From: Guyanagaster necrorhizus
Taxonomy: Eukaryota > Basidiomycota > Agaricomycetes > Agaricales > Physalacriaceae
Direction of reading: 5' to 3'
DNA length: 64,000 nt
Assembly: GCF_019112545.1 (NCBI RefSeq)
Contig: NW_025064887.1
Coordinates: forward strand, 757,268 to 821,267
The notes beneath the pieces are model-generated. The model worked only from the letters and a program-made list of their open reading frames with translations. It ran no database searches and was not told the origin of the DNA. Shown in pieces: positions 1 to 12,500 of the stretch; the stretch's first letter is position 1, and every line of letters begins with the position of its first letter. The position numbers and the translations under genes are program-made.

Positions 1-1312
1 CCTTGGCCTCAAAACTTAGTGGTGGTGACTTGGATGGGTTCGTTGCCTTCTTTCCAGAGCTTTGCCGTCACTAATCGCGTCACAGTGATATCTATGACGT
101 TGTCCCCTACCCGGTTCTCATGCCTCCAGTTGTCGATGATACGGCGTCATATGCTAGCGCAGGGACTTACGTCGCTCTGGGTGAAGATGGTGAACCGAGA
201 GAATGTGATGTCAACGACATTGCCGATTTCATCGTTGAATACATCAATTCGGATGTTCTGGTGTGTTTTTGATCCACAGCAAGGTTTGTCTGTATAACAT
301 ACCTCATTTCCTGCAGGGTCTATTGTCAGATAGACTTCTCGTTATAGCAGGTGCGGTGATCAAGATGTACTTGCGATGTTAGCTAAGCTTCTTGACATAT
401 CCCGAAGATCAATCATCTGTAGGTATATTTCTCTTTGAGTGTCTCTGCCGCTTACTTTCATCTCAGGAAGGAATTTACGATAAGGACTGCAAATGGTTAG
501 CAACACTTTGCGCTCAGGTCGGTCAGGTATCGTCATTTGGGAGTTTCACTAAGACTTGTTTGTAGGCCGTCGACTACCCCAAGCAAGGGATTCCCGTTGA
601 CATTGATAATGACAACCTACCGCACACGCTTATTCGGTGCAAACCTGACTGGCATGCCGCTGAGGTGGTCGATCCACGCTCGACAGATTACTATGAATCG
701 ACTCGGGCCCTTGGACACATGTTCCGCTCTATCAGATGGACGGATCCCGAGATGTTGCCCTCTGATACACCTGCTTCGGACGAACACTCTATTTCACAAC
801 TTTCGACCGACCCTTTATCGTTGATGCTCAAGACTTACATTCAGCGTCAGCTCTGGCCTTACATCGACCCTGACGGAGTGTCTCCCGAAACGGCAATCCT
901 CTTCCGCCGGTATGAAAGCGAATTACGCTACATCTGCGCCACGCACACGCTCTCAAACACCCCAGGGGTCAGATTATTAGAAGCCGAGATCGTTGTGGGC
1001 ACAATTCTAGCCAAGTGCACGCAAAGGAGATGGAGGAAGGATCGTACGTGGCGCATGCGCGGACACGCTTCGCAGCTGGTGAAGAGCATTCAACAGGAGT
1101 TGCTGCCCCTCACGACCGCCCAGCTTGAAATGAAGGAGGAGGTACCCCCAGAGACGTACAGGGTTGCACTTGAACATGCATGGTACACCTGGGACTATAG
1201 CCTCCGCCATTCGAACGAATTTGGGGCCAAGAGCTTTGGGCTGATTGCCTTGGGACTGATATTTGAATGTCTCGAGAAGCTCAATGTCAACATCAAGGCT
1301 GGATGTGCGTGA
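1..1312 (+). CDS. RNA-dependent RNA polymerase (RNA silencing), 3' part only
   Basis: This is the C-terminal part of a cellular RNA-dependent RNA polymerase (QDE-1/RdRP family), which copies single-stranded RNA into dsRNA for RNA interference. The window begins just before the catalytic loop. Codons 6-37 read ASKLSGGDLDG and, after removal of a 48-base intron (38-85, GT...AG, branch-like CTAAT at 71-75), continue as GDIYDVVPYPVLMPP, giving the DLDGD metal-binding motif of the family. Further exons carry GLLSDRLLVIA and, from about 568, AVDYPKQGIPVDI, the conserved 'AVDYPK.G' block. The last exon is open to TGA 1310-1312. At least four introns of about 45-60 bases are implied. The N-terminal two thirds lie outside the window. 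It converges on the LCMT gene. The family is sure; splice sites between 260 and 570 are approximate. Confidence 0.9.
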
Positions 1313-1420
1313 AAACATCAGTTTCCAGCTTTCTCACTCTATCCGTAGTCTTATATGATCTGGACTTTGTGTACTGTTTCGCTATCGTCAATCATGCAAT
1401 CAAGTGTTTCTAGGGTAAAG

Positions 1421-2678
1421 CTATGTCTTCAGACCCCACATACCCCACAATGCTTTTGTTTGGGTCTTAGGATGCCAGAGTCCCCACGTAATTGCATAAT
1501 GATTCAAGACCAGATCTAATTCTTCCACCTCATCTAGGAATTCGAGGGTTGATATCCTGCGTGCTGATGAGCTGAGGAAGCAAGTTCTTAAAAAAGGAAT
1601 TCACCTATTTAACTCTGCTCGGTCAATATATTGAAGACGTATATCCCGAAGTGTAAGCGCCCGGGCTGCCGTATATCCGATGCTGGTAAAACGCGTAGGA
1701 AGCGATTCAACAGTGGGATACGGTTCTGCCCCGGGAAGAGAGATATTGCGTGCCTGGCAGTATCATTACCATTTGAATGCGCATACAGATACAAGATTAC
1801 CTTGAGATTGTCAACCATAACGCGTCCAAAAGAGTCTTCAAGACCAAACATTTCGTATACGATAGTTCCAAGAAGACCGTTGTCGCCAGACTGGGAGAAA
1901 TAATGCAAGAACCACTTGAGAAGGGACGAGGAAGAAGTTGGTGACATGTACACGAGAACACATTCAAAAAGTAAGAGTGTGGGGAGTGAAGACGAGAGAA
2001 GAGGTTCCGAGACCTGAGCTAGAAGAGGACCCAGAGTCTCTTGCGGGGAGAGTCTAAGGTCGGCAGGTAAAAGGTGATACTTGGAAGCATGGAGAGCAGC
2101 TCCTCCGCCAGCTGATACAGGGTAAATATGTTACAGAACGCGACGACGCATAGGACCCACTGACAGACTTTGACATTGGCTGGGTTGCCGAAGACAGCGC
2201 CCAACTGTTTATTCTTCCTAATTGCCATCGCTTTCTTGCTTGTTATTTCAGGAAAGTCAATCTCTATATAAGTCGATAGGGCATCTTTCTGAGGGCCTGC
2301 CTACTGACCGATCTTTGAGCAAACAAGGAGCCACAGAAAGCATTTCTCACGTACCGCAATTCGCCAATATCGCGTATCGCTGCCCGCCCCAAGGCTCACT
2401 ATCTGACATTGCTTCCCTTCATCATGGGACAGAGAGAGCCACTGATTGACAAGGTCATCGATGGCAGCAGTGCGAACATATGTCCCGATGTTGATCAAAG
2501 GTGGTCGAGCGGCGTGAAGATGAGAACGAGGAACGAAGTATTGGATGTATGGATCACGAAGATATTGCTTTTGTACTGCAGATAGCTTAGCGAGTGCAGC
2601 ATCCGAGTCGGTGGAACGGATTGACGAGTCCGCGTCCGTGGAAGGTGGTGGAAACATAGGTCGTCCAAATTTGGACAT
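1421..2678 (-). CDS. PPM1: Leucine carboxyl methyltransferase 1 (PP2A methylation)
   Basis: This SAM-dependent enzyme methyl-esterifies the C-terminal leucine of the protein phosphatase 2A catalytic subunit, a step in holoenzyme assembly. Exon 1 (2678-2355) carries STDSDAALAKLSAVQKQYL, RPPLINIGTYVR and the SAM-binding QIVSLGAGSDTRYWR. The next exon reads STYIEIDFPEITSKKAMAIR. A later one has ASKYHLLPADLR, then LLLFECVLVYMSP and IVYEMFGLEDSFGRVM. After a further intron comes the C-terminal LEFLDEVEELDLVLNHYAITWG, ending at TAG 1421-1423. I trace five exons and about 350 residues, the normal family length. I chose the ATG at 2678; a second in-frame ATG at 2657 is an alternative. No stop or frameshift is needed, so the gene looks intact. 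It is convergent with the RdRP gene, with about 110 bases between stop codons. Confidence 0.9.
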
Positions 2679-3364
2679 CGCCGCTTCCGAGCGAGTACTT
2701 GATAAATAGTTGCCGCCATACCACATCTACATCTGTCGGAATAGCGGGCCATAAGCCTTCGAGGGGTCTCGAGAGCATAACCCCCAATCTTCTCATCGTT
2801 ATAAAATCCAAGTTCTGACGTCAAACAGATGATAATCAGCTTCATGAATTATGTAAGGACTGTTGTGCTCCCTTCGTAGTAGTGCTGTTAAATTTCACAC
2901 TTGCGGCAGCCCTTCTCGCTTGACCAGTAAGCCATGCCCTCCCACTGTTATAAACCAAATGCACAACATTATTTAGCAGCCGGGGAATGGGAGTTGCGAG
3001 CCTATTCCTCGACTTGAGCCACTCGTGTATTTGGCCATCTACGCCGTTGGTTCCACCTTTTAGGATTTCTCCTATGACCGTATGAGAAGTACATCTGGGG
3101 CTCAACTCTTGCCAAATGACAGCTGGTTTTTTGGGCACGATGTAGTTGAAGGTGTATCAGAGTAAACAAAATTCTTCGGCATCAAACTGAAAGCTACTGT
3201 TGAGCTAGTCATTTTCGAACTACGCATATTCTAAGCATCGAAGCGAAGAAAATTCCTTAGTAAAGGATGACATCAGGCCGGCAATGCCGAGGTGTGCCGC
3301 GGTAAACAGCTATCAATAGTTTGTCAGCATCGCTACCCCGACTTCTAATTTCTCCATTCCCTTC
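2679..3364. other. Intergenic stretch with one unassigned antisense reading frame
   Basis: This 690-base stretch separates the divergent LCMT1 and SKIP genes, so it should hold both promoters. A minus-strand frame at 2842-3138 is open for 98 codons but has no ATG. One segment (ILKGGTNGVDGQIHEWL, then PIPRLLNNVV) faintly recalls the C-terminal domain of ketopantoate reductase-like proteins. That is not enough to call a gene or a pseudogene. Confidence 0.3.
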
Positions 3365-5333
3365 ATGGCTGCTCTTGCTGCGTCAGTCCTTCGCCTTTTC
3401 TGTGTCGTTTTCCACTAAAGAGATTCATTAGGCTGCTTCCTAAACCTGTTTATGAGACTGTTATCTCTGACGATGAGGAGGACATCGTTCGGCCGTCTGC
3501 TCCAGCACAGCAACAGATAATCTCTACACGCATTCCCGTTCCACCGTACGGTCAGCGTAGAGGATGGAAGCCAACTAGACCGGAAGATTACGGTGCGTTG
3601 ATATTTTGAACATTTTCCTTGTACTCATCGCTGGCCAGGCGATGGTGGTGCGTATCCGGAGTGTCATGTAGCGCAATATCCATTGGAGATGGGTCGGAAG
3701 AAAGTGTGTCTCTATTTTATATCATGAAATGATATGTCTCACCTCGTTCAGGCTTCTTCAGGGAACACATTAGCCTTGCAGGTCGACAGCGAAGGCAATA
3801 TCCGTTACGATGCGATTGCTCATCAAGGGCAGCGACCCGACAAACTCATTCAATCTCAATTCAAAGACCTTGTCCCTCTTCTCCACCGCAAAGACCTCGA
3901 GGACTCTGATCGCTTAATGGAACGTCCATCTGAAGAGGAAGTCCAAGCGACCGCCGACAAGACGCGCGCGGCGCTTGAAAAGCTCGTCAATGGAAAAATC
4001 AAAGCCGCACAACCGAAAAACGTTCCAGATAGTCAAGGGAAGACATCGTTCATTCGTTATACGCCGGGGCAACAAAATGGTGATGGCTTGAAACAGCGGA
4101 TAATAAAGATGTCAGAAATTGTGGAAGATCCTTTAGAGCCGCCCCGATTCAAGCATAAGAAGATTCCAAGAGGTCCCCCAAGTCCCCCTCCTCCTGTACT
4201 AAGGAGTCCTCCCAGGAAGGCCACCGCTGCCGAGCAAAAGGAGTGGATGATACCACCATGCATCTCGAACTGGAAGAACAACAAAGGTTTTACCATTCCG
4301 CTGGATAAGCGATTAGCTGCGGACGGCCGAGGTTTACAAGATGTTAGTGACCAAATTGTTTATTCCATCTATTAGCTAATGCCACTTAGGTTCATATTAA
4401 CGACAATTTCGCCAAGTTTTCAGAAGCGTTGTTTGTTGCGGACCGACATGCGCGCGAGGAAGTCCGGCAACGGTCACTTATGCAACAGAAACTGATGCAA
4501 AAGGAGAAGGCTTCCAAGGAAGAGAACTTGCGCATGCTCGCGCAACGCGCCCGAGAGGAACGTGGCGGCGTCGCTCCCAAACCAACCGCTCAGGGTCAGG
4601 CTGCTATGAAAGCATCTTTGGCCAACTATGGAAGTGACAGTGACAGCGATTCCGACTCTAATGACAGCGCTGAAGATGAGGACGCTCGAAGAATACGTGA
4701 CGAGATGCGGCAAGAAAAGAGACGTGAGCGGGAGCGGGAGATGAGGATGAACAACATGGGTGCAGAGCAACGCGCGAAGCAGCTTGCTCGTCAACAGAAT
4801 CGGGATATATCAGAGAAAGTCGCACTCGGTCTTGCGAAGCCAACATTGTCCAAAGAGTCTATGCTGGATTCGCGGTTATTCAACCAAGAATCTTTATCCG
4901 GAAGCTTCGCTGACGATGACACGTACAATCTCTATGACAAGCCTCTGTTCCACGGCTCTACTGCGGCTGCGGCGATATACAAAGCTCGGGGCAATATTTC
5001 GGAGGGCAATGATGATTCGTTCGGTGGTGGTACCGATGAGGGTATTGGGAAGGCGTTGGACAATGATCGGTTTGGTCTGGGTCAAGTGCGGGTTGGGTTC
5101 GAAGGTGCGAACGAGCAAGAAGTTCGGGAAGGCCCAGTGCAGTTCGAGAAGGACACTGGTGATGTGTTTGGTCTCAACCAGTTCTTGGATGAAGCGAAGA
5201 CTGGCAAAAAGAGAGGGCTGGATACTGTCGCGTAAGTATTTGTAACCTTTCCTGAGCCATGCTAATACTTTCTTCTGGTAGTGGCGGGTCTAGAAAACGA
5301 CAACAGCTGGAGAAAGTTTCGGAGAGGGAGTAA
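3365..5333 (+). CDS. PRP45: SNW/SKIP-domain splicing factor (Prp45)
   Basis: This is the SKIP/SNW1/Prp45 protein, a spliceosome component that also acts as a transcription co-regulator in the nucleus. The start ATG 3365 opens a 20-base exon (MAALAA...) with donor GTCAGT. Exon 2 reads LLPKPVYETVISDDEED and GWKPTRPEDYG. Later exons give YPLEMGRKK, SSGNTLALQVDSEGNIRYDA and the hallmark PPCISNWKNNKGFTIPLDKR (S-N-W, near residue 260). After an intron at about 4342-4389 the long exon has VHINDNFAKFSEALFVADR, an Arg/Glu-rich helical stretch, an acidic SDSDSDS run and LYDKPLF. A last short exon (RKRQQLEKVSERE) ends at TAA 5331-5333. Length is about 580 residues, as expected. The gene appears intact. 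The small first exon and first junction are inference from frame continuity. Confidence 0.93.
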
Positions 5334-6224
5334 CTGTATTTTTGACCTAATGTAGTTTTAGTTTTTGCTATTAGTACTTTTATTCTCTTTTGCACGCTGC
5401 ATTTGTTTTACCAGGGATACATCTCGTCCGAGTGCATGCGTCCAGACATGGATTTGAAGGGTTTGCATTTGCTGCCTTGTCATATCGTAGACTCGAGCCA
5501 TTGCTCACTTCGATATCAGTAGATGACATTCGCCTGTTCGAGTTGATTAATTTTCATCAGCTGACGGTGAGACCAAGTCTAGTGGTATCGTTTGATAGGC
5601 AGCTTCAGGCGTTCGGAAAGGTTAATCTACTCGACACGGGCAGCCTCTCTTTTGGCCTTGGAACGCTGAAGAAGCCGTCATAAAATTCATTTGACTGGCT
5701 TGGTGCAAAGCTTCGGCAAAATTTGGGAATTTTGTACCGTGCAATGGATGCACTCAACACAAGACATCTTTTCCTATGACCATTGGCAACATGACCTCCG
5801 ATCGATCCGCTGGGATATCATTCCAATTTGTTGCTCTAGGAAGCGTTCAACGAGATCGATAGTAAGCACGACCTGTCCTTCGAAATCTACATGATGACGT
5901 ATCGTTGGGCAGCTTTGCAGTAGCTGTTCTTGATCTGAGAAATTGAATTAGAACTAAAGAGCCTATAATGAATTGTCATTGTTATGTTAAACATGTGGTC
6001 GGCTAGGAGGACCAGAGCGACTATAAGGTTTTGAGCATCAAGCAATATGCGAAGGAACGTGCCCTAGCCGGGCGGAATAGCTCATCTTCTGCATGTTATT
6101 ACGCGCAGAAGGCGTAAGAGTTGACCTCGACTTGGAAATCGATGTCGATATATGTAATCTCAGACTCTAGAAAAAAGCTGAGAAATATGCGGCATAGGAA
6201 TAGAAGTATACCTTACCTCCGTCA
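5334..6224. other. Stretch without a supported gene
   Basis: These 890 bases lie between the 3' ends of SKIP and TRS23. Plus-strand open frames at 5390-5683 and 5691-5894 lack convincing starts and composition. A minus-strand frame of about 50 codons near 5400-5545 contains four cysteines, but I could not splice it into a gene. No tRNA or repeat was recognised. Confidence 0.4.
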
Positions 6225-6777
6225 TCACATTTGTCCATTGCCAATAAGAAAACTGATTCGGAGGTCAAAGCCTTCACTCCGAATGGGCATCTCTGGAGTG
6301 TGAAAAGGATTCTTCATCACTGCATCTGCGTACGCTTCGTGCACTTTCTGCAATATCGATTCTGCTGAGAGCTCTGCCAGGGAGGTCAAAAGAACGAATT
6401 TCGTTCCTACACAATGTTAGAGCCGTATGGAGCAACAACGGAGACGCACCTGTAGCGGTAAGCAATATCGTCATCTTGAACGACTCTCCCTCGATAACCT
6501 GAGCACCTGAACTAGGTCCCATCGGCGACAGACGACTCGTAATGGCGTGGATACCGTGCAGTGTACCAGCGAGGACGAGGTACTCATTGGATGTTAGCTG
6601 AGCGAGGCCATCTACTGCAAAATGAGCACAATAGGCAATATGACGACCGTATCCCGACCTGCAAAGTTTCTTTGGTACACAAGGCCTCCTGCCTTGTTGA
6701 TGACCTACGAAGACGACGTTCCAGCAGCCATTCGCCAGTAGAGAGGGAACACGTACCCAGAGCCCGAAGATGGCCAT
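6225..6777 (-). CDS. TRS23: TRAPP complex subunit Trs23 / TRAPPC4 (sybindin family)
   Basis: This is the longin-fold core subunit of the TRAPP tethering complexes, which activate Ypt1/Rab1 in ER-to-Golgi and autophagy traffic. Four exons are traced. ATG 6777 gives MAIFGLW; exon 2 gives [15 protein letters not shown]; exon 3 gives [30 protein letters not shown] and [18 protein letters not shown]. The last exon gives [15 protein letters not shown] and [16 protein letters not shown], ending at TGA 6225-6227. The N-terminal 'INKAGGL.YQ' and C-terminal 'NPF...EMPIR...FD' blocks are diagnostic. The predicted protein is about 137 residues, like other fungal members and shorter than the human protein. 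It is divergently paired with the glutaminyl cyclase gene, 61 bases between start codons. The gene appears intact. Confidence 0.92.
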
Positions 6778-6838
6778 GATGGTGAGACGCCAAGGTCATG
6801 AGCGTGAGTACGTTATTTGATTCCTCTCTCTCAGCGCC
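6778..6838. promoter_or_regulatory. Short bidirectional promoter between TRS23 and the glutaminyl cyclase gene
   Basis: Only 61 bases separate the start codons of TRS23 (minus) and the glutaminyl cyclase gene (plus), so the two must share control DNA or have promoters reaching into each other's 5' ends. A pyrimidine run (TTCCTCTCTCTC) lies just before the plus-strand start. No clear TATA box was seen. The call rests on gene layout. Confidence 0.5.
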
Positions 6839-8359
<1,521 letters not shown>

Positions 8360-8484
8360 GCACAGCCCGTCGAGCCAGAAGCGTCAGCAGGTAGAAAGGA
8401 TCCTCAGCCACGAAGGAGATCCTTGTAGTGTTTGATAAGCTTTGAAGCATCAGTCGCGAGCTGTAGATGAATAAGCGTTGTAAG

Positions 8485-9540
8485 TTAATAGGCTCTGTAC
8501 ACGCGTACTTTTTCATTTTGCCGGCTTTTTTCCACCTGTCCATGAGCATTTCTTAAGAATTGTTGCAGAGCTTGTTCTTTTTTTGAAGGGTTGGATTTCA
8601 CTGAAAAGAATCAGAGGGTGGGTACGATAAAGGAATAATTAACCGACGCATTTTGCCAGCAATTTCGAGCGCTTGACGACGACGAACAAACAAATCCTCC
8701 TTGACCAAGGGGTATATTGCTAGCAGCTTGATAAGGGCTTCCTGGAGAATGATGCGGAATGAGAAGAGGCGGACAGTAGGAAGGTTAGTCAAACATTGCT
8801 GTCTTCCCCAAGCTGGCTAAGGCCGTTGGTATACTTCTCGTAGGATATCTCTTGTTGTTTCATGTTCATGACCTGAGCTTTCATCTCTTCCCTAGATAAT
8901 AATGTAACTGATACTGTTGCGGAAGATGTAGGCTACTCACAGGTAAGCGATGCCGTCTCTCGATATCTCCTCGGCAGTCTTGCGGGCTGACGCATACAGC
9001 GCCTTTTTTTGCCCATCGAAAGCCACGGATCGAGCGGAATTTTTCTTTGCTCGTTGCTCTGTATAACTGATTAGAAGATTGAGGGCTCATCATCACTCTC
9101 AGAGACACTTTTGTATTCCTGAAGAAACTTGGCCATCCTGAGGCGAAGATTCAGTCACAGAATGAACATGAAGCTAATGAATCACGTCTTGGCGTCATCA
9201 TCTGAATTTTCAATGTTGTCGTCCTCCTGTCTTCGACTACGGGAGGCTTCAGTAAAACCAAAGCTGTCGTCGTCACTGTTCTCATTGACAAAGGATGTTG
9301 GCGCCGTGAGCCGAGTTTGCCTTGCTTCTAAACAAGGAGAATGAGTCGAAATGATAGCACAGTCAAGAGCAACGTACTGGGCGTTCGTGGCATATTTGTC
9401 GATGAGTGATGGCTGGAAAGTGACGCGACGCGTTTGTTTGCTTTAGACGGATATACCCGAAAAGCCATTGACAAATAGACACCCACCATTCTGCTCTTAC
9501 GTCGTCCACCTCTTCTCGGCTGAAACATGGACTGGTGCAT
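8485..9540 (-). CDS. Unrecognised basic coiled-coil protein
   Basis: I do not recognise the family. Seven or more short exons join into one clean frame of about 230 residues. They begin [13 protein letters not shown] (ATG 9540), pass an acidic serine-rich part (NENSDDDSFGF, NIENSDDDAK), then a long charged helical region (MAKFLQEYKKQRAKKNS, ALYASARKTAEEISRDG, YLEEMKAQVMNMKQQE, ALIKLLAIYPLVKEDL). The end is ALQQFLRNAHGQVEK and a short tail, with TAA 8485-8487. Every junction uses GT...AG with 45-65-base introns, which supports a real gene although no intermediate open frame exceeds 80 codons. The lysine/arginine content and coiled coil suggest a nuclear structural or chromosome-associated role, but this is a guess. 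It is convergent with glutaminyl cyclase; its first exon overlaps the proposed first exon of STT4. Confidence 0.65.
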
Positions 9541-12500
9541 ATATTCACATATATATCGACCAATTTTCTCAATAACTATCTCTCTTCAGCATCGAACTCA
9601 ACATACACCAGCGAATTCTCTCCGACATTGCCTTGGGCGTTAGTGAAACAGAGGACGACTATCGCTATGGCGGGACCCTCATTGCTTCAAAAGTCCAGAC
9701 CAGGATTGCCGGAAAGAAACCCGACCATGTTCCCAATGGGTACTCCAAGCCAAATAGTAAGGTGGATGCCGAAACTACTGACAGGGTGTTCATGGTTCGT
9801 CAAAAAATTCAGCATGGCCTGCTTCAAGGCTAATATCCCTCTAGCCTGCTTCCAGAGTCCACTGCAACATCGCCTTTGGAGAACTCGTTTTCAATTTTCC
9901 CGAATCGCACATTTCCGAGAGAATAGGGACCATAATGCCAGTGCTCATCGACGTTCTTCGAGATGTACCCTACATTGATTTTGATCGCTGTCTTTCGTGG
10001 GAAGGTGTGAACAGCATTCAGAAATTGTCATGACTTCTGTTAACGTGGTTTAAGACTGGTCACTTCCTGATCAACTGGTGTTTTCAACGGTCTCTGCGCT
10101 ACTGCGAGTGTCGGGATTGCATCCACAGTACAGCGATTCAGCAACCGGCGCTATTATTGCGTTCATTTCAGATATTCAAACAAAGATATCAACTACTGCT
10201 CGTACGTCTGGTACCAAGTTCTATTGTCTGTTGTCACACTATACGTTTCCACAGCTCTGGATGTCCTCACTCAGCTAGCCCCAGCTTTACATGGCCTTTA
10301 CCGCGCAATTAGCTCTACGTCATTCGCCTGGAGTACTTCACAATGGCAACAGTTGAGAGAAGCCCTCGGTAGCTTATGCTTTGTGGACAATATCGACCGT
10401 TTGAATCGACTTATCGGGGACATTGTCAATGAAGATGTACCCGACGTCGATACTCGACACTTCATCGAGACATTTTTAGCTCGCTACCTCTCTCGTGGAC
10501 GTCCTCTCAGTGGATACTTCATAGTCTGCTGCGTACTAGAGACTTCTTGGACCGTATTGGCTCAGGCCCAAGCTCCGCCGCAAACTGGCCCCATCGGTAA
10601 CTCCACAGAAGCAGTGGCAGCGAATAAGGCTTGGAATTCATTAATGAAGCGGACAGCCATCGAGTTGGACATCACTGAGGAAGCTACAATCGCCACTCTG
10701 AAGTCAACGATCCAGTATGCAATGCAGTGCTTTAATGATTTACTGGTCCAAATTGAGGATATGGATACTGACCCTCCGCCTGATACATATGCATGGGAAA
10801 CCATGTCGGAAAGCTTGGTGCGAGATTTTTGTCTGCGTTCGAAATTGCTTCTGATATGGCTTCCACAGAAATTGGCTTCTGTCTGCTCCGTGGCTCTTCA
10901 AGAACTCGACGAAGAGTTGTATTCGCGACTTCTCCTACTACTCAGTGAAGAGTCGCCTATCTTTGACAACCTCGTTCAAGAGGCCGCATTAAAAGCGACA
11001 ACTGTTCTGGTTCAGAAGTAAGTGTCAGTCCTCTGTATCAAAGCGTTTAACCGATTGAACAACTTTGAAGCTTCCCTAAAATTGCTGCCCGAATGGCGGC
11101 TCATTTGCGACGCTTTGTTACTGCTCCCTTGTCAATATTTCAATTCGAATTTGCTTCCGAGACCAGAGCTCCGCCTCCTTTGGCAGCTGCAGCAAAGTGC
11201 CTTGCTCAGTGTATCAAAGTAACGTAGCTTTTACTCTATGTGCCGCGTTATCATAATTGTCCTGACGCGTCTGTTTTAGTTGGCCCCTGGTGACGATCTT
11301 ATCATGTCGAACATGTATTCCCTCTTGAATTACATAGCTGCAACGAGCAAGGAAATATACGAAAGCTCCAGTAGTTATCAGATATTCAGTAACCCTCTTT
11401 ACTCGGGGCAAGATCAGGGCACGCTACAATCCGTCGAAACTGGACTTCACGCGCTATCGGAAGATGAGAAGAGGGTTGTGGGTATCAGTACAATATCTGT
11501 TGTGAGCCGATTGGCGCTCGAGTTCCGTATGGAGGAGGTACTTTGCTTTTTGCCGTCTCTTACATTTTTTCTAAGAATCACTCCACGGACAGGTTACACG
11601 TCTTACCATTTCGATGCTTTTGCAGCGCCTTCGATCAGCAGAACCAACTATGGAGGCAGCAATCGCCTATAATCTTGTTGACTTGGCTCTGTTTGCTCCT
11701 GAGACCGCATTCGTGGATATCATACGTGTCTTTTCTACGATCAATCGTTCTGCCAATCCGGACGACCCTAGGTTTTCGAACAACATGGTGATCATTTCGG
11801 TTTCATCTTTTAAGCTTGGGGCTGATCGCTTATAGGTGCTTGCTGCACAAACCAGGCTGGCTCAGGAGTTGCATCGTCGTCCCGAACTATACGATATTTA
11901 CTTGGTGGAATTACTGACCCTTTTCGCTGATAAGGGTGTCGCTATCCAGAACGTGAAGATTGCGAATCATCACATTAAGGTCTTTAGCTTTACTTTCAGT
12001 CTGGTTTTGAAGTGCTAATTTCATGTAGACCGATGATATGATTGAGCAGCTAGCGTCTTTGTTATTGCCTATCGATGCCCTTCTGTCTCATGGTGACTTC
12101 AATCCTCACGTCGACGCGTCTTCGGCAGTTGTCGCCCTATTCCGAAACATGTGGTTCCTTTGCATCCTGTTCCACTTTACATCCGACGACGCCATGGATT
12201 CGAATGCCATGGCATGGCAAAGGCCTGCAATGGCTCGCATTGCCATCAAGACTCCTGCTACGGTAGTCGAAGAATCTCAAGATGCTGTGGTTAGTGATGT
12301 CGAGTACAACTCAGTGATCCGTCAGGAGTATGCACATACGGTACTGATCCTCTTTCATTATCAAATTATTCTGTTACCGACACATTTACAGGTAATTCTC
12401 AAGCACAAGTCATCTCTTACTAGACATATACCGCTCCGAACTAGTGATATACGGTCGCTATCGTCGGGGCAGATCGTTTTCTTGTTGACAATGCATGATA

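Noticed and set aside
5390..5894. Two plus-strand open frames after the SKIP gene
   Set aside because: One begins with TTG, neither has domain signal or a usable splice partner; a minus-strand cysteine-containing frame there also could not be spliced into a gene.
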